Positions 51,361 through 63,477 of a stretch of 64,000 bases of DNA are shown here, in pieces. Position 1 is the stretch's first letter, and the number at the start of each line of letters is the position of its first letter. Source of the DNA: Ophiostoma sp. CBS 140.51 (lineage: Eukaryota > Ascomycota > Sordariomycetes > Ophiostomatales > Ophiostomataceae); the NCBI GenBank assembly GCA_029298735.1, contig JANSLP010000174.1:1-64000 (forward strand), written 5' to 3'. Under the pieces are notes generated by a model. It did not search any database. It saw only the letters and a program-made list of their open reading frames with translations, and was not told the DNA's origin. The position numbers and the translations under genes are program-made.

Positions 51361-52245
51361 CTCATCACCTCAAATAGCATCACGAACACCATCTTCTACA
51401 CCATCGTCGGCATCGTCATCGACCACGACAAAGAGTCATTCGACATCCCAAGAAACGACGGCGGGGAACAAGTGCCGCGTAACAACGATCAACTTCTCCC
51501 AGGGCGATATCTTATCATGTCGGATGAGCCTGTGCGGTTAGGCACACGGCCTTATTTTACACGAGCCCTGTCGTCCTCGGCAGCGTCCCGGCTCGAGTCC
51601 TTCCGGGATCAAGTACGCGACCGAGACCGACGCTGTGTGGTAACCAAGGTCGCCTCTATTATGGGACCTCTAGCTAACGACTAGACGGCTTTCGAGACGG
51701 CATATCTCGTACCTATTGCCTATGCTGGCGAGTGGCACGCCCGCGGGTTTTCGAGCCTCATCACCAACCCACCTCCGCCGCCACGTGAGGGAGACACGAT
51801 TAACTCGGTTTAGAACGAACCACTTACACAATCCACTGTTCACTAACTGTTTGATGCGTACTATTTTTCTATCCTGCCCGAAGCAAGTAGCTTATCCAGC
51901 CTCATTTTGAGTGTGTTAATATGATAATTCTTCAGCTAACTTTACCAGGCTGGCCATGAGCTCATTTATTTCAAGCCTGACCTATTAGGACTTGCCGGGA
52001 CGGCTCTAGATCAACAACTGCTTGATAATCGCCGAAGACCTCCGGAGGCACTGTTCAACAGGCACTTTGAACAGGCGATTCTTTGCAATGTTCGCGGTAC
52101 CGGAGAACCGCATCTCGAGTTTGACTTCCCACCGGGGTCTGACATGGTTGGCGAGATTCTTGCAGCACCTAGGGCTGTGCAGCGCATGGAGTTCGAGCTC
52201 TTTACACGGCTTGGTGGATCTGAGGCGCCACAAGACAATGACTGA
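51361..52245 (+). pseudogene. HNH-nuclease-domain protein relic with RIP-type stop codons
   Basis: In one plus-strand frame the translation matches the C-terminal part of a large fungal family of HNH-nuclease-domain proteins. It reads GRYLIMSDEPVRLG, then SRLESFRDQVRDRDRRCVVT, then a broken segment, and in the last part FNRHFEQAILCNVRGTGEPHLEFDFPPGSDMVGEIL. The frame contains TAG at 51682-51684 where Trp is expected, TAG at 51811-51813 where Gln is expected (INSV-stop-N), and TAA at 51844-51846 where Gln is expected (VH-stop-LFD). The His of the usual AAHxxP core is Tyr (ETAYLVP). All of these are CpA-to-TpA or complementary TpG-to-TpA changes, the RIP signature. A short intron probably precedes 51949. 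Upstream sequence before 51361 no longer matches well, so the N-terminus is lost or not recognisable. Not expected to give a functional protein. Confidence 0.8.
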
Positions 52246-53899
52246 TGTTGCAAGCAAGCACCAATTTTGCTTCAGTCTCATCATCAGTCCATAATCTAAT
52301 GTCATGATGTAAAACTAGAAAACTAGGATGGGTTAGTATCGGTTCAAAACGTGCCCAGAAAGATAAAATGAGATAAGAAGCAGTTGAGATAAGATTATTG
52401 CTTCACATCTCATCTTCAGATGACTTTCGTCATGAGACTTATATGTTTGCCTCGCCCGAGCTGGGCAATCCGTGTGTGGACTCGGTGATCGTTGCAGCTG
52501 TTTCATCTGAAATTTTGAAGGGGCGGTGACAAGTCAATGGGATGGAAGAGAATTTGGCATCACTGTTCGAGTGAAAAGATATGAGATTGGATGAGATTTG
52601 AGAAGTCGTAAGATACACAAACATGACAAACTCCAAAGATGAAAAAATAGAAATAACTTCCCCCATGAAATACAAAATTTGTGTCAACTTTCAACCAAGC
52701 CAAATGTATACCAAAAACACCTGTAAAATAGAAACAGAAAAAAAAATCCAAATGGGAAATAAACAAATAAAGCCAATTCAAACCAATCTTAGACTGATAG
52801 CTTAGGTCCCTGTCTGTTCAGAATTTCACACCACGCCCCGTTTACAGGGGAGGGGGTGTGAAAAGAGGAGAACGAGAACGAGAAGAGGGGGCAAGCATTT
52901 GGCAAGTCGGCAATGCGGCCCGTCTGCGCCGACCACCATTCCCCTCATAGCCGCCCCACTCTTCCGTGGAGCACCAGCAAGCACTCGCACCATAGCACCA
53001 CCAATATGGCGCCAAAACCACGCTGCCACGCTGTGAAGAAACCCCTAGACCAGGCTCTTTTCTTTCAAAGTAACGCCGAAGTGGCCGTCTCCCACTTCCC
53101 AAAATCCTTTCTCCGGGGTTTGTGTGTGTGGTGGGCGGTCTGGAGTGAGGAGTGTGCTCGTGTTTTTGCTGATGGCCTGGGCCTATTTCTTTCAGTCCCC
53201 TTGCCGGTTGATATGTGACAAGGCGGAGGAAGGAAGTGGGATGAGAGTGAAAAGGGGGGCGAAGAGAACCAAAAGAACAGAAGCAAAAATAGATCTAGCT
53301 TCTTTGGTCGTTCTTTTTCTTCTTTTCCTTCTCCCGCCCCAGACCGTAGCGATGGGACAGGGGACAGCGGGGACAGCGGTCCTCCCTCCTTGCTTCTTTA
53401 TTCTTCTTTCCCCAGATAATGGGCCTGGCCTTGGGGGACCATTGTCCCACTTTCTCGCCAGGGCAAGAGAAGAAAAGAAAGTTAAAAAAAAAAAAAAAGG
53501 GTAGGAACGGTGCAAGGCTCGGCCTTGCTAGGCCAGCTCGCTTCGGTGCGTCCTGCATCTTGCAGTTTTTTTTTTTTTCGGCTGTGTGGTTGTAGCGGGC
53601 GGTGTTGTGTCTCTGGCCATCTAGCCATGGTATGGGCCGGCATTTTCTCGTGTGTGCACCTCCTACTCTCGCTGTAGTGGTCTCGTCATATGGATGGCCG
53701 GGCCCTCGGTATGGTGCTTTGAGCGGGATGGGCTGTCGATTTTTCGTAGGTGTGGGTGCAAATATATGCTAGTGTAGATTCTGTAGCTTCCTCGATTCGT
53801 GGATGCTTGAGCGGACGGTCGGCTTCCCTCTGGCCGAGGGAGGAGAGTGGTGAGGATACTGCACGAGAGTGACGTAGGTTGTCCAGGAGCATCGTTCGT
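52246..53899. other. Intergenic region downstream of the HNH relic and of the transcription factor gene
   Basis: About 1.65 kb. AT-rich to 52800 (possibly part of the same mutated patch), then mixed with purine-rich runs, an A homopolymer at about 53483-53498 and a T homopolymer at 53567-53578. No convincing gene. Confidence 0.5.
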
Positions 53900-56423
53900 T
53901 CAACCACTCAGGAAGGCCCGGCGGCGCACCTCGGCCTCACGAATGATCTCGGCTGCCAAGGCCAAGCTGGGAGCGAGGCCAGCATAGCGCTCAATCTCGA
54001 CGACCACGTCGGTGATGATCTGGTCGAGGACGTCGCGGTGCGGTACAATAGTGAGGAGAATGCTGGAGAGCGATGGTGACATGGAGGCGCCCATGACCAG
54101 AAGAGTCTGCGAGACGATGGAGAGCGCACCCTGCCACAGATACGGCATGTGGCCGGCGTGGTGGGCAGTGATGTGCTCAAGCTGGCGCACCGAGGCCTCA
54201 AGGCACTTGTGGCAGGCGCCGCGGACAGCCGGGTCGAGGACGGCCTGCTCGTTGTCGAGGACGGCCAGAATGTAAGGCCGGTAGATGATGGTGCGGCAGG
54301 CGAAGAAACGTAGGCGAAGGACGGTCTGCACGGGGTCGGCGAGCAGAGTACGTGTGAAGGGGAACTGTAGCGGGTTGGGCAGGCTCTCGTACCATTGCGT
54401 AAGCTGGAAGTCAAGCTCGGCAACGACGGGCTCAAGGCTGGTAGTCGAAGCCATTGAGTCTTTTGAATAAATCAGCTGGCTGACCCGGTTGAGAAGGCGC
54501 CGCAGGGCAATTTCGGCCAAGAAATACCACAGATCGTCCCGGCCGACAGCCTGTTGTTCGTCGCCCTCAAAACCGCAGGGCAGACCAACGTTCTCCTCAA
54601 ACTGAACAACACCGGAGTGCGGGAGGTCCATCTCTGCCAACAGATCGCTCTCAAACAGCAAGGCGTTCCAGTAGATGCGCTCAGTCAGCTCACGTTGCTC
54701 GGGAGGCACGCGATTCGGCGACATGAGCAGCAGTTGAAGCTTGGTGCTCGTTGTGCACAGCAAGTTCCAGGCCTCCAGGGGCCGCACGAGATAGAATAGG
54801 TAGGCGGCTGCTAGCAGATGGCATTGTGCGGCTAGCACACTGTTGGATGTCATCATACCGGGAAGGAGGGCCCAGGCGGCCGTAAAGTATTGCAGTCCGG
54901 GAGGGTCCTCATGCGGCACAATGCGCGAAATGCTGCCGCGCAAGCTAGCCTCGCCGAGTGACAGAACCAGCAGCACGATGCAGCTCTCGGGGCCCTCACG
55001 GAAACCGTTGGACAGGGCGCTGCGGTAGTGGCTGCGCCAGGTATAAGGGTTGACACAGGCGTACCACATGTTGACGCGCTCAAAGTAGGCCTCGATGTAG
55101 GCGGCAGTATTGGACAGGTCGACGCAGGGCGTCTTGGTGAGCGAGTGCAAAGGCTGGCGCGCCATCTCGAGCTGCAGCATGATCTGTGGGTCGTAGGGCC
55201 GCGAGACGAGATCGCGAATCAAGGGCCACTGCAGAAGGTGCAGGGCGGCGTTGGTGTGCACTTTGGGCATGGTCGAGATGTTGGTGCCGCTCGTCCATGT
55301 GCCGATCCCACCAGCCGGGATGACAGACACAAAGCCGCTAGCGGCGGCGGCCGCTGCAGCAGCAGCCGTCGCATCGGACCACATGTTGTTACCGCCGTCA
55401 GGGTGGGCGTTACCTGTGCCGCCCAAGCCGCCCAGGCCCCCGTTTGCGCCGCCACTGGCACTGCTACCGCCCACGGCGCCGCCGTTGCTGAGACTGGATG
55501 GTGAGTCTTGGGATTGTTGTGCAGCCGCTGCGGCGAGAGCAAGGCCGTTGTTGTGGCCGGCAGCCAGGTTCATCTGCAGCAGGCCTTCGATGCGGTTCAG
55601 CCGCTCCAAAATCAGCTTGTCACCGGCATCGAGCTTGATGCCGGGTTCTCTGTAGATGCATTCCGCGCCCAGTTCCGTGCAGAGCTTGCATTTTGGCTTG
55701 GTGCCGTCACACCGCGACTTGCGCGAGCGACAAACCTCACACTATGGGCTTAGAGGGGGGACATGTACAAAAATGGAGGGGGAAAAGGAGTGTGTGACTT
55801 ACTGCAATCGTTGCTCGTCGTCGTGGATAGTCGACGCCGCCGCCGGTTTCTGTGTTGCGCCGCTTGAGCGGGTTGATGCCGTCGTCGCTGGGATCGTTGG
55901 CCATCATGGTGTTTCCGTTGAGTTTCGTGTCAACTGAGCCAGAGCCGCCAGCAGACTTGCTGCTGCTGTTATTAGTATTGCTACTGCTGCCGCCGTTGTT
56001 GGTGTTGTTGCTGTTTCCAGTGCCCAAAACAGTGTCTGAGCCCGAAGACTGTGTCGACATGTTGCGTGCCTTTTGAGCTGAGCCGAGAATACCGTCACGG
56101 CTGAAGCTTGGTGTGCGTTGTGACTTGATGCCTGCTGTCGGTGACCTCAGACCACCGCCGCTACCGACGCCACCGCTGCTACCAGGTGAGGGAATGTCGA
56201 GGATAAAACCGGAGCCGTCGCCGAGGCTGCTCAGGTTGCTAGTGTTAATGTGAGAGGGGATGACGGTGGAAGAGGAGGATGTAGAAGATGAGATGGAAGA
56301 AAAGCCCTGAGGGAGTGTCGTCGTCATGGTGAGGTGTGTCGACGCCGCTGTTGATGTTGTCGTCGTAGGTGCTGTTGCTGCCGCCGTGGAAGACCCGATT
56401 GCCGAACCGGGCCAGTCGCCCAT
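53900..56423 (-). CDS. Zn(II)2Cys6 fungal transcription factor, 820 aa
   Basis: Two exons, 56423-55803 and 55741-53900, separated by a 61-nt intron (donor GTAAGT, acceptor CCATAG, phase 0). The first in-frame ATG is 56423 (MGDWPGSAIG). Residues 1-200 are Ser/Thr/Gly/Asn-rich and disordered, with a basic patch (YPRRRATIA) just before the binuclear cluster. The cluster starts directly after the intron at residue 208 and has CX2CX6CX6CX2CX6C spacing (CEVCRSRKSRC, then CKLC and AEC). A short linker and coiled-coil-like LERLNRIEGLL follow, as expected for dimerisation. A Gly/Ala-rich spacer leads to the fungal-specific regulatory domain (about 380-800: YFERVNMWYACVNPYTW, then RIYWNALLFESDLLAEMDLP). 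Such proteins bind CGG-containing sites in the nucleus; target genes cannot be read from the sequence. The leader upstream is long and pyrimidine-rich, suggesting translational control. Confidence 0.93.
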
Positions 56424-59400
56424 CCGACGGAAGGGTGTTGTATAGCGGCCAGAAGGCAGTGACTCGAAATGCTGTCGTTGGTGATGGTGAGTGTCCTCTT
56501 CAAGGTGTTTCTTGCTGATTGCTGCTTGTTGCTTGTCGACAGTGGCGATGTGATGTGTCAAGCAGTCGTTCGTCTCAACTTTTGGCAATCCCAGATGCGG
56601 GACGTGGATCGCAGATCGTGGGGTTTCCAAAGGGGGTGTACGTTTCCGGTTCAATTCAGAATCCAGTCTTGCACCTGTTGCCCGTTGATGTTGTGCAGGT
56701 TTTGTGTGTTTAAGAAGAAGCTATCACCCCAGATCGAGGCCAGCTCTTTTGTCTCGCGTAGACCTTCCTTTAGGTGTCCGAAAAAAGGGGATGATGATGG
56801 GAAGTGAGGTGAGTGAAGACGTCAGAGGGACGGGTACGGGTACGGGCGGAGGATGAGAAAAAGGAGAAGGGGAGGAGAAGGGAAAAGGAAACAGTGAGAG
56901 TGAGAAATAGAATGGACAAAAAAATAAAAATAAAAAATAAGAGGGAAGAGGCAAAGCCGAGAGGGGAGGGGCGTGGTATTATTCAAAAAGAAATGGGAGA
57001 CCGGGGTAACCAGAGCAGACGACACAGGTAGACAGGTAGCCAGGCTCGTCGTTGCAGCAAAAGCACAGAGGCAATGCCACGCAAACACAGGAACAAATGA
57101 ACAAAATATACAGAGTTTCGTGCGAATATGTACGGAGCACAATCGAGAAAGAGTAGCGAGGGCCTGTGGAGAGTGGCCGTGTGAGGACCGGAGCCAGGAG
57201 GGCAGGAGGGCCCCATATGGGGGGGGGGGACAGGAAATGGGGTCACAAGTGGAGACCGAATATGATGTTAAACCGAAAGAGCGACCCTGTAAATTGGGGA
57301 TTGCGGAGGGTCGAGGAAGGTGCGGAGGGCCCTTTGGTCAAGAACAGAAGGAGAGACAGAGGCAAAAGGCAAGCCAAAACGTCCAATGCTCCGGGGCTAA
57401 AAGACACGCGGTGAGGCTAGTCTTGTTGTCCATGAGGCGGCTGGCAAGTGACGATGGGGAACGAGGAAGGACCGTACGAACATGCAAATCGGGACGGAAA
57501 GAACAAAGAGCGAATCGAAGGAAAGAGGTGCGCAAAGAAGGAAAGAGCGCAAAGAACGAAAAGCGCAGGAAAGACCTTTCGTGCACAGATGCAGGCAGCC
57601 CAGGCAGGAAGGACAAGAATAGGAAAGAACCACCCGAATCGCTGCAGAACAGAATCAGAGAACCCTGACAATAACTGGCGAGAAAATGTGTCAGAGTGAG
57701 AGAAGAAAACGACGGCGCCCCGGCGTGGGCCTGGCAGTCGGCGGCACTACTCGATAGCTTCTTTTTGTCTTCATTCATTTTTTGATGCTAATTCTCTAGT
57801 GTCCTATTTTGCAGGGGATGCACGCGCGCATGGGTAACCGAAGCAGCACTTACGACGGCTGGCGGACCTTGTGGCAGTCACGAAAATCACAAAGGCGGGG
57901 AGGAGCGCCAGGGATGCTTGTGCAGAGTGGTCTGGAGGTGAGCGAACAGAAAATGGAAGGAGCGAGGGAGGGGGCGTGTGGACTTGAACGAAGAGACCTG
58001 TCAGGGGGGCGTGGAGCATTGTGGGACTGGGATGCAGTGGGAAAAATGGATGGAATTGATGGAGAAATAGGGTGTCAGAGGTAAGAGGGGTGTCGAATGC
58101 GACGGTACGATGGCGGAGGTGGTCCTGATCGGTTTTCTTTGGTTTTCTTCTTTTCTTTCTTCCTGGGCATTTCTGTTCTCTTTTTCATCATTCTGTACGG
58201 CGTCTGATTCCTTCCTTTTTAATCTGTTATCTTGTCTCCTTCATCAACAACATGCGCCCCTTCCTTTCCTGGAGAAATTCGCTAGGGGGCGCATCAATCT
58301 GGAGAATCTGGGGTTAGCGCTTTCCCTTTTTGTTTTTGGGTCTTTCTTTATCTTTTATCTGCGATCGTTGATGTTGATCGTTCTTTCCAATGTGTTTATT
58401 CGAAATACTTCTTCAAACGTGCGCTCTTTCCTCGTAGAGAGATATTCATACAATCTACGTACGTCTCTATCAAAACTACTGCACACGCCTGTATGTACAG
58501 CCAAAAAGTATAAATAGATCCTCGCCGACACGAACATCCTCCACTCGAACACCTGCACCAAATAAATCAAATAAATAAATAATAAAAGCAGCAGATAATG
58601 GAGGGCCGATAAAACCATCCCTCGAGACAGGGTGACAGTAACCGGTTGAATGGAAGACAGCCAGCCAGCAGCCCATTCGCTTCGACGCTCCACGAGGCTG
58701 ATGGCACTTGGTCTTGGTACACGGTGCTCGGCCATACCAAGGCGGTGCACCAGAGGACGCCCGAACCACTGTCCTGTCTTTTGCGCCCAGTGTTCTTCAG
58801 ATGTACGGAGTATGTAGAATGCATCCGGCTGGCGCCTGGACGGGAACAACTATTGCAGGGCAGTGGCTATAGCATATCCAAAGCCCGCTGTTTGTCCAAA
58901 TGTGGGAGTTGACCCAGGGAGTGGTGTCGAGCACTCTTACCGGATTGGGTTTCTGTGCAATTATGAGACATCGATTCGCTGGCAGATTGGCAGCTGCCAG
59001 CCACACCATCTGTGTGACGCCGGAACAAGCTGCAAGCTGATCCGAAGCACTGACAGATGGCAGATTGACAGATGAGTTGGGTCTGTGTATTGTTCCACCT
59101 CATTTTCCTTCTTCTATTCTGTATCCCTGTTTATTCGTTCAGTGTCTTTTTTCACACCGGTTTCTCGGCTAAGTGGACAACCAAACTGTCAAAAGCAAGA
59201 GAAAGGGGCAAAGAGGGGGCCATGGAAATAAGTTGGAGATAATTGGAAAAGAGAAGGAGAGAGAGAGAGTTGATGATATCAGACTACAAAGAAAAATATT
59301 GAGAAAATGTAGCAAGACGGGGGACTTGAAAGAGGACCCGAGCAATAGCAGCCTTGTGTTTGAAAATGATTGTCTTCAATGCAAATGAGTATATCAAAGT

Positions 59401-62400
59401 ACTTGTTTGAATATATACAGCGACTTTCTCTAACAAGACAATGTGGTTGTTGATGCAATTGTTCTTGGAAGCCTCGTGTTGGGTGTTGAGATGCGGCTAT
59501 AGCTGGGGCTTGGGGGAGCTGACAAGGCTCTAAAACAACATTCTCGTTCGCCATATCCACCTTTTTAGAATCGCTGATTTTGTTGTTATTTTATCCATTG
59601 ACTTTCTCTACTTTGCATCTCTTTGCCCCCAATCTGGTTTATCTCATTTTGTTATATTCTCTTGACAGCCTTTTCTATGCCCTCAGCAAGACGTCCTGGC
59701 GCACCTTTGCATTTAGCATAAATGCCTTGTCTTCCCCTCTCTTAACCCCCCCCTTGTTTTTTTTCTGGATATTATTTTGCCATTATCTTTTTCACCGTCC
59801 CCCGTCATTCCCCACCTCGATTGTCGATGGTGTCCTCTCTACATATCTCTTGTAGCATCAAAAAGGTACAACAAAACCGAAGAAAAGTTAAAATAATCAG
59901 TCAAAGGGAAAGGACATGTACAAGTGCAACTGTACTCCGTCGTGGCCAGTTATCGGTGTGTGAATAGGTACACCGTATTTTTGAGATCTGTTGCGCAGCT
60001 CGCCGTCACAACTCTCTCCTGCTCTCTCTGGTTCGTGGAAACGTGGTCCCAAGAGGCCCCGTTGGAGAAAGTTGCAGGCCGTCTACCCCAGCCAATGCTA
60101 CGCGTCCATTTTCATTCTCTCTTTCTGTCTCTCTCTCTTCCAGATCATCACAGATGCGGCACGCACTGCATGTGGCTTGCTTGGCCTCTGGAAGCACCCC
60201 AAATGATTCAACGGACTGCAAAGACCCCAATGACCAAAGATCAAGAGACCGACCCGGGCGGCGACCTTGCGGCACAGCAGAAGACCAAGAAGAGCAGAAT
60301 AGGGCGTGAGCATGAGGCGCCAGCTGGAGAAGTGAGCGACAGAAGTAAGCTGGAGGCGTGCGGAGGCAAAATCTGATCACATATACGCAGCCTTAGTGGA
60401 CAGGACCAGCTCGCTTGCCTTGCCGTTTCCACATACAACGGCAGCTCAGGTGACCCCATTTCAGCGGAGCAGTCCCGCTGTTGTAATACTCAGTACGCAT
60501 CCAAGGACATCACGTTCGTGAATCCAATGCAGTGGCGAGGCAAATACAAATGCAAATGATGAAATGTGGCGTAGAAAATCAATAATGCATACAACTCAGT
60601 ACGAAGTACGGGGTACGATGTAGAGATGTGGAAACACGAAAGGTGTCAACCGTCACTCGAAGTGGATAGAGAGAAGAGAGCTTATTCGTATGCAGGACAT
60701 TGTGTGGAGTGTTGACGAGAGATACTACCACCAAAGGTCGGGTTCGATGGTCCCTGCACAGGGCCAAATTGTGTTTACTCAGTAGGCATCAAACTTTTGA
60801 TGGCTTCTTTGTCGGTGCCTTTTTCTGTGCTACTTTTTTTCTTAATAAAAAGGGCAGCCTTATTTCACCCCTTTTGTCCTTCCCCTTTCGAAATACACGA
60901 TCGACAGGTGCAATGCGCTCCCGTCTCAGATCACGGACCCTGCCTCTCTTCCTGACCCAACAGTAGCAATTCTGAGCACTGGACATGAGACGGTTTTTGA
61001 TCACCGCCAGGGTCGCTTTTTCTGTCTGTTGACAAGCCAGCAAATGTAAAACTTTGGGTAGGAGAGCCTTCCCAAACTCTTCCGTCCATAGGTTCTCGAA
61101 GGCTGTGTGCAAGGAGATGCCTGCGCATTTTTGTTCTCTTGTCATTCCTTTATTCTTTCTCCTTTCCTTTTTCCACCTTCTATGCGGCCTATTCTGTCCT
61201 TCTTACTTTTATGTTACTTTCTATTTTTTTTTTTTATTGTCTTGCCTTGTGTGTAATCTGTATTTCAGGCCCGCCCCCAACCACCCGGAATGCATAGCGG
61301 GCGGCAAAATAGCTAGCTTCGATGACCTTGTTCCCTCCCCCCCTTTTCACTCATTTTCTCTTCCTCGTCGTCGTCATTGTCTTTGATTTTGCGCCTATTC
61401 GACATTGCATCTAACGGGCCGACTCTGAGATGGATATCACACAATAACAGGTAGGAATAAAAAGGTGCTCGAGCGTGTCATCATCAACTCGGATAGGACC
61501 AAACTTGGAAGCGAGAACCAAAGGTGCCTCATTGTGAGTATTTGCCAAGAGTAAACAGTATCAAGAAGATGCGTGTACCATAAACATCTAAAGTTTTTGC
61601 CTACTCACTCTTTGAAATTCAAACTCGCCACAGAAACGCATTATTTCACGCAAATACCTCGCTTTTCCCTTTTTACGATCTCTATGGAACAGCGAGCTCC
61701 CTTGGCAACGTTACCAGATAATGGGCAGGTTTATGGATATATTAAAAAAGGTAAAAGGAGGCGGAAAGAGCATGGACCAAGGCAGCTGTTCCGCAATATA
61801 AGGAGGAGGAAGTGCCTCCCACTTGCGGTCACTGTCTCCTTACTTTTATTTATTTCATTCTGATCTAACCTCCGTAAGGACCTCCGTGTCTTAAGCCCGT
61901 GTAGACTCTCGCTGTATTTATTTAAAAATTCTTTCCATTGTTTATTGTCCCTGACTTTGCCACAGTCGACTCTTGTCACATCTCGTTTTTTGTTCTTTCC
62001 TTTTCTCGTATTATACTGAGTACACCTCTTTCCCTCCCCACTTGCCTGCATCTAGGACGTCTTAACCAGGACGTGGGCGTCAAAGACACGGGAGGCTCCC
62101 AAGACGGCACAGGTTCAAGAAAGAATGCACGCAAGAACGCAAAGACCACCCCGTTACTGTGCCTGCACACAAAAGCCTCAAAAGCCGCACGTCAACCGGC
62201 CCCGGGACTCGAGCATGGCAGTAGCAACTAGAAGCATGTCCTGATTTCCTGATTTGGACGGGAAGGCACCCTTACGTAGACTTGGCTCTGTCCTGTTCTT
62301 CTCCTTTTGGGGATGTATGCTGTCCAAGCTCCGCATCGAGGACCCATCAAGCGTCCACTCGGCTAATTTGACAAGCTGCTCCATTGTGCAAACCTGCAGA

Positions 62401-63477
62401 CCTGTAGACCAACGAGAGGCTGTCCTGCATTCCCGTATCGCTGGGCTCTTTTATTCCAGGGTAGTCTTGAAGACTGTGTGGTACTTTAGAAGCAAAAGCA
62501 AAAATCAAAAGGCTCGCACCTCCCCCCTCCTCGTCTCATTACTGTATTCCATATATGATACAGCTTTGGTCACATGCAGAAGAAACTGAGCCGCAAAAAA
62601 CGGATCTAGAACCTGTGGAACTCTTGGGTCAGGGCTGGAGCGTAATGCAGTATGTCGCAAGCTGTAGTACGTACGAGATATCATGGTCGTTTTATCATGT
62701 GCTTCTTAATTAACAAGTCATGCAGTCGTCTACGTCTGTCTGGGAAGGCAGTAACAGGAGTCACAAAATAAATGCAGACGCATATACTCCCAACAGAATT
62801 ATGGTAGTGCCCAGAGAAGGACAAGGACGCTGCATATGATCTGTATATTGAGGTGGCTGTCGATCACTTGAGAGGAGTACGTGTGTTGTCGAATAAGATG
62901 GCGAATATCGACGACAACCACTACTACATAAACAAGGATAATCAAGACATCTGCTTTCACTTGCGTGGACCCTTGCTCGGAAGTCAGCCGATGAGGAGAA
63001 AAACTGAAAGAGGCTCTGAGGGAAGTGAGAGCGATGGTCACTGTCGATCGAGAATTGCCACCTCCTCTTTTATATCCTACGTCGTGATGGCTGCCTAATA
63101 AAGTATGCAAAGGATATACCAGCCAGCCTCGGGCGATCCCATATTCTGTTCTGTTGGGCTTTTATTATTGCAGTCTTTGCTTCACCCCATCGACGCAGTT
63201 CTCCAATCGAGATTCTGTCCAATGACATTTTTCAAGCTTCAGTCACAAGAGCACGGTATATGCAGGGACGAGATCAAGGGACTCCCGGATGGACCTTCCA
63301 TAATGCCAAAGTCAGGGCTGTGGTAATCAAACAGTGTTGTAAAAACTTCGATTTGGTCAACTAGCATTACTCCTTTTCAAATATCAACGACTTCCCCATT
63401 CCTCCCCATCCTAATATATGACATCCCTGCCCACTTCAGTCTACGTGTCAAGGACAAACCTACTCATCGAGACAGTC
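56424..63477. other. Seven-kilobase gene-poor region
   Basis: Between the transcription factor start and the lactonase-like stop. 56.4-58.1 kb is purine-rich on the plus strand, i.e. a pyrimidine-rich leader for the minus-strand transcription factor. 58.1-63.4 kb alternates T-rich and mixed stretches and has several TACGGAGTA/GTACTCCGT-like words (58804, 59932, 60595-60617). I find no frame with a recognisable family. A 59-codon ATG frame at 61683-61862 (basic body, hydrophobic end) is the only small candidate and is not called. Confidence 0.5.

Noticed and set aside
56973..57668. 231-codon plus-strand frame
   Set aside because: Highly Lys/Arg/Glu-biased translation produced by purine-rich DNA, which is the antisense of the transcription factor leader; start is not an ATG in good context.
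60700..60760. GGTTCGATGGTCC, resembling a tRNA T-loop
   Set aside because: No matching acceptor, D-arm or anticodon arm can be folded around it.
61683..61862. 59-codon ATG frame with basic body and hydrophobic C-terminus (tail-anchor-like)
   Set aside because: Too short to separate from chance in T-rich DNA; no homologue recognised.
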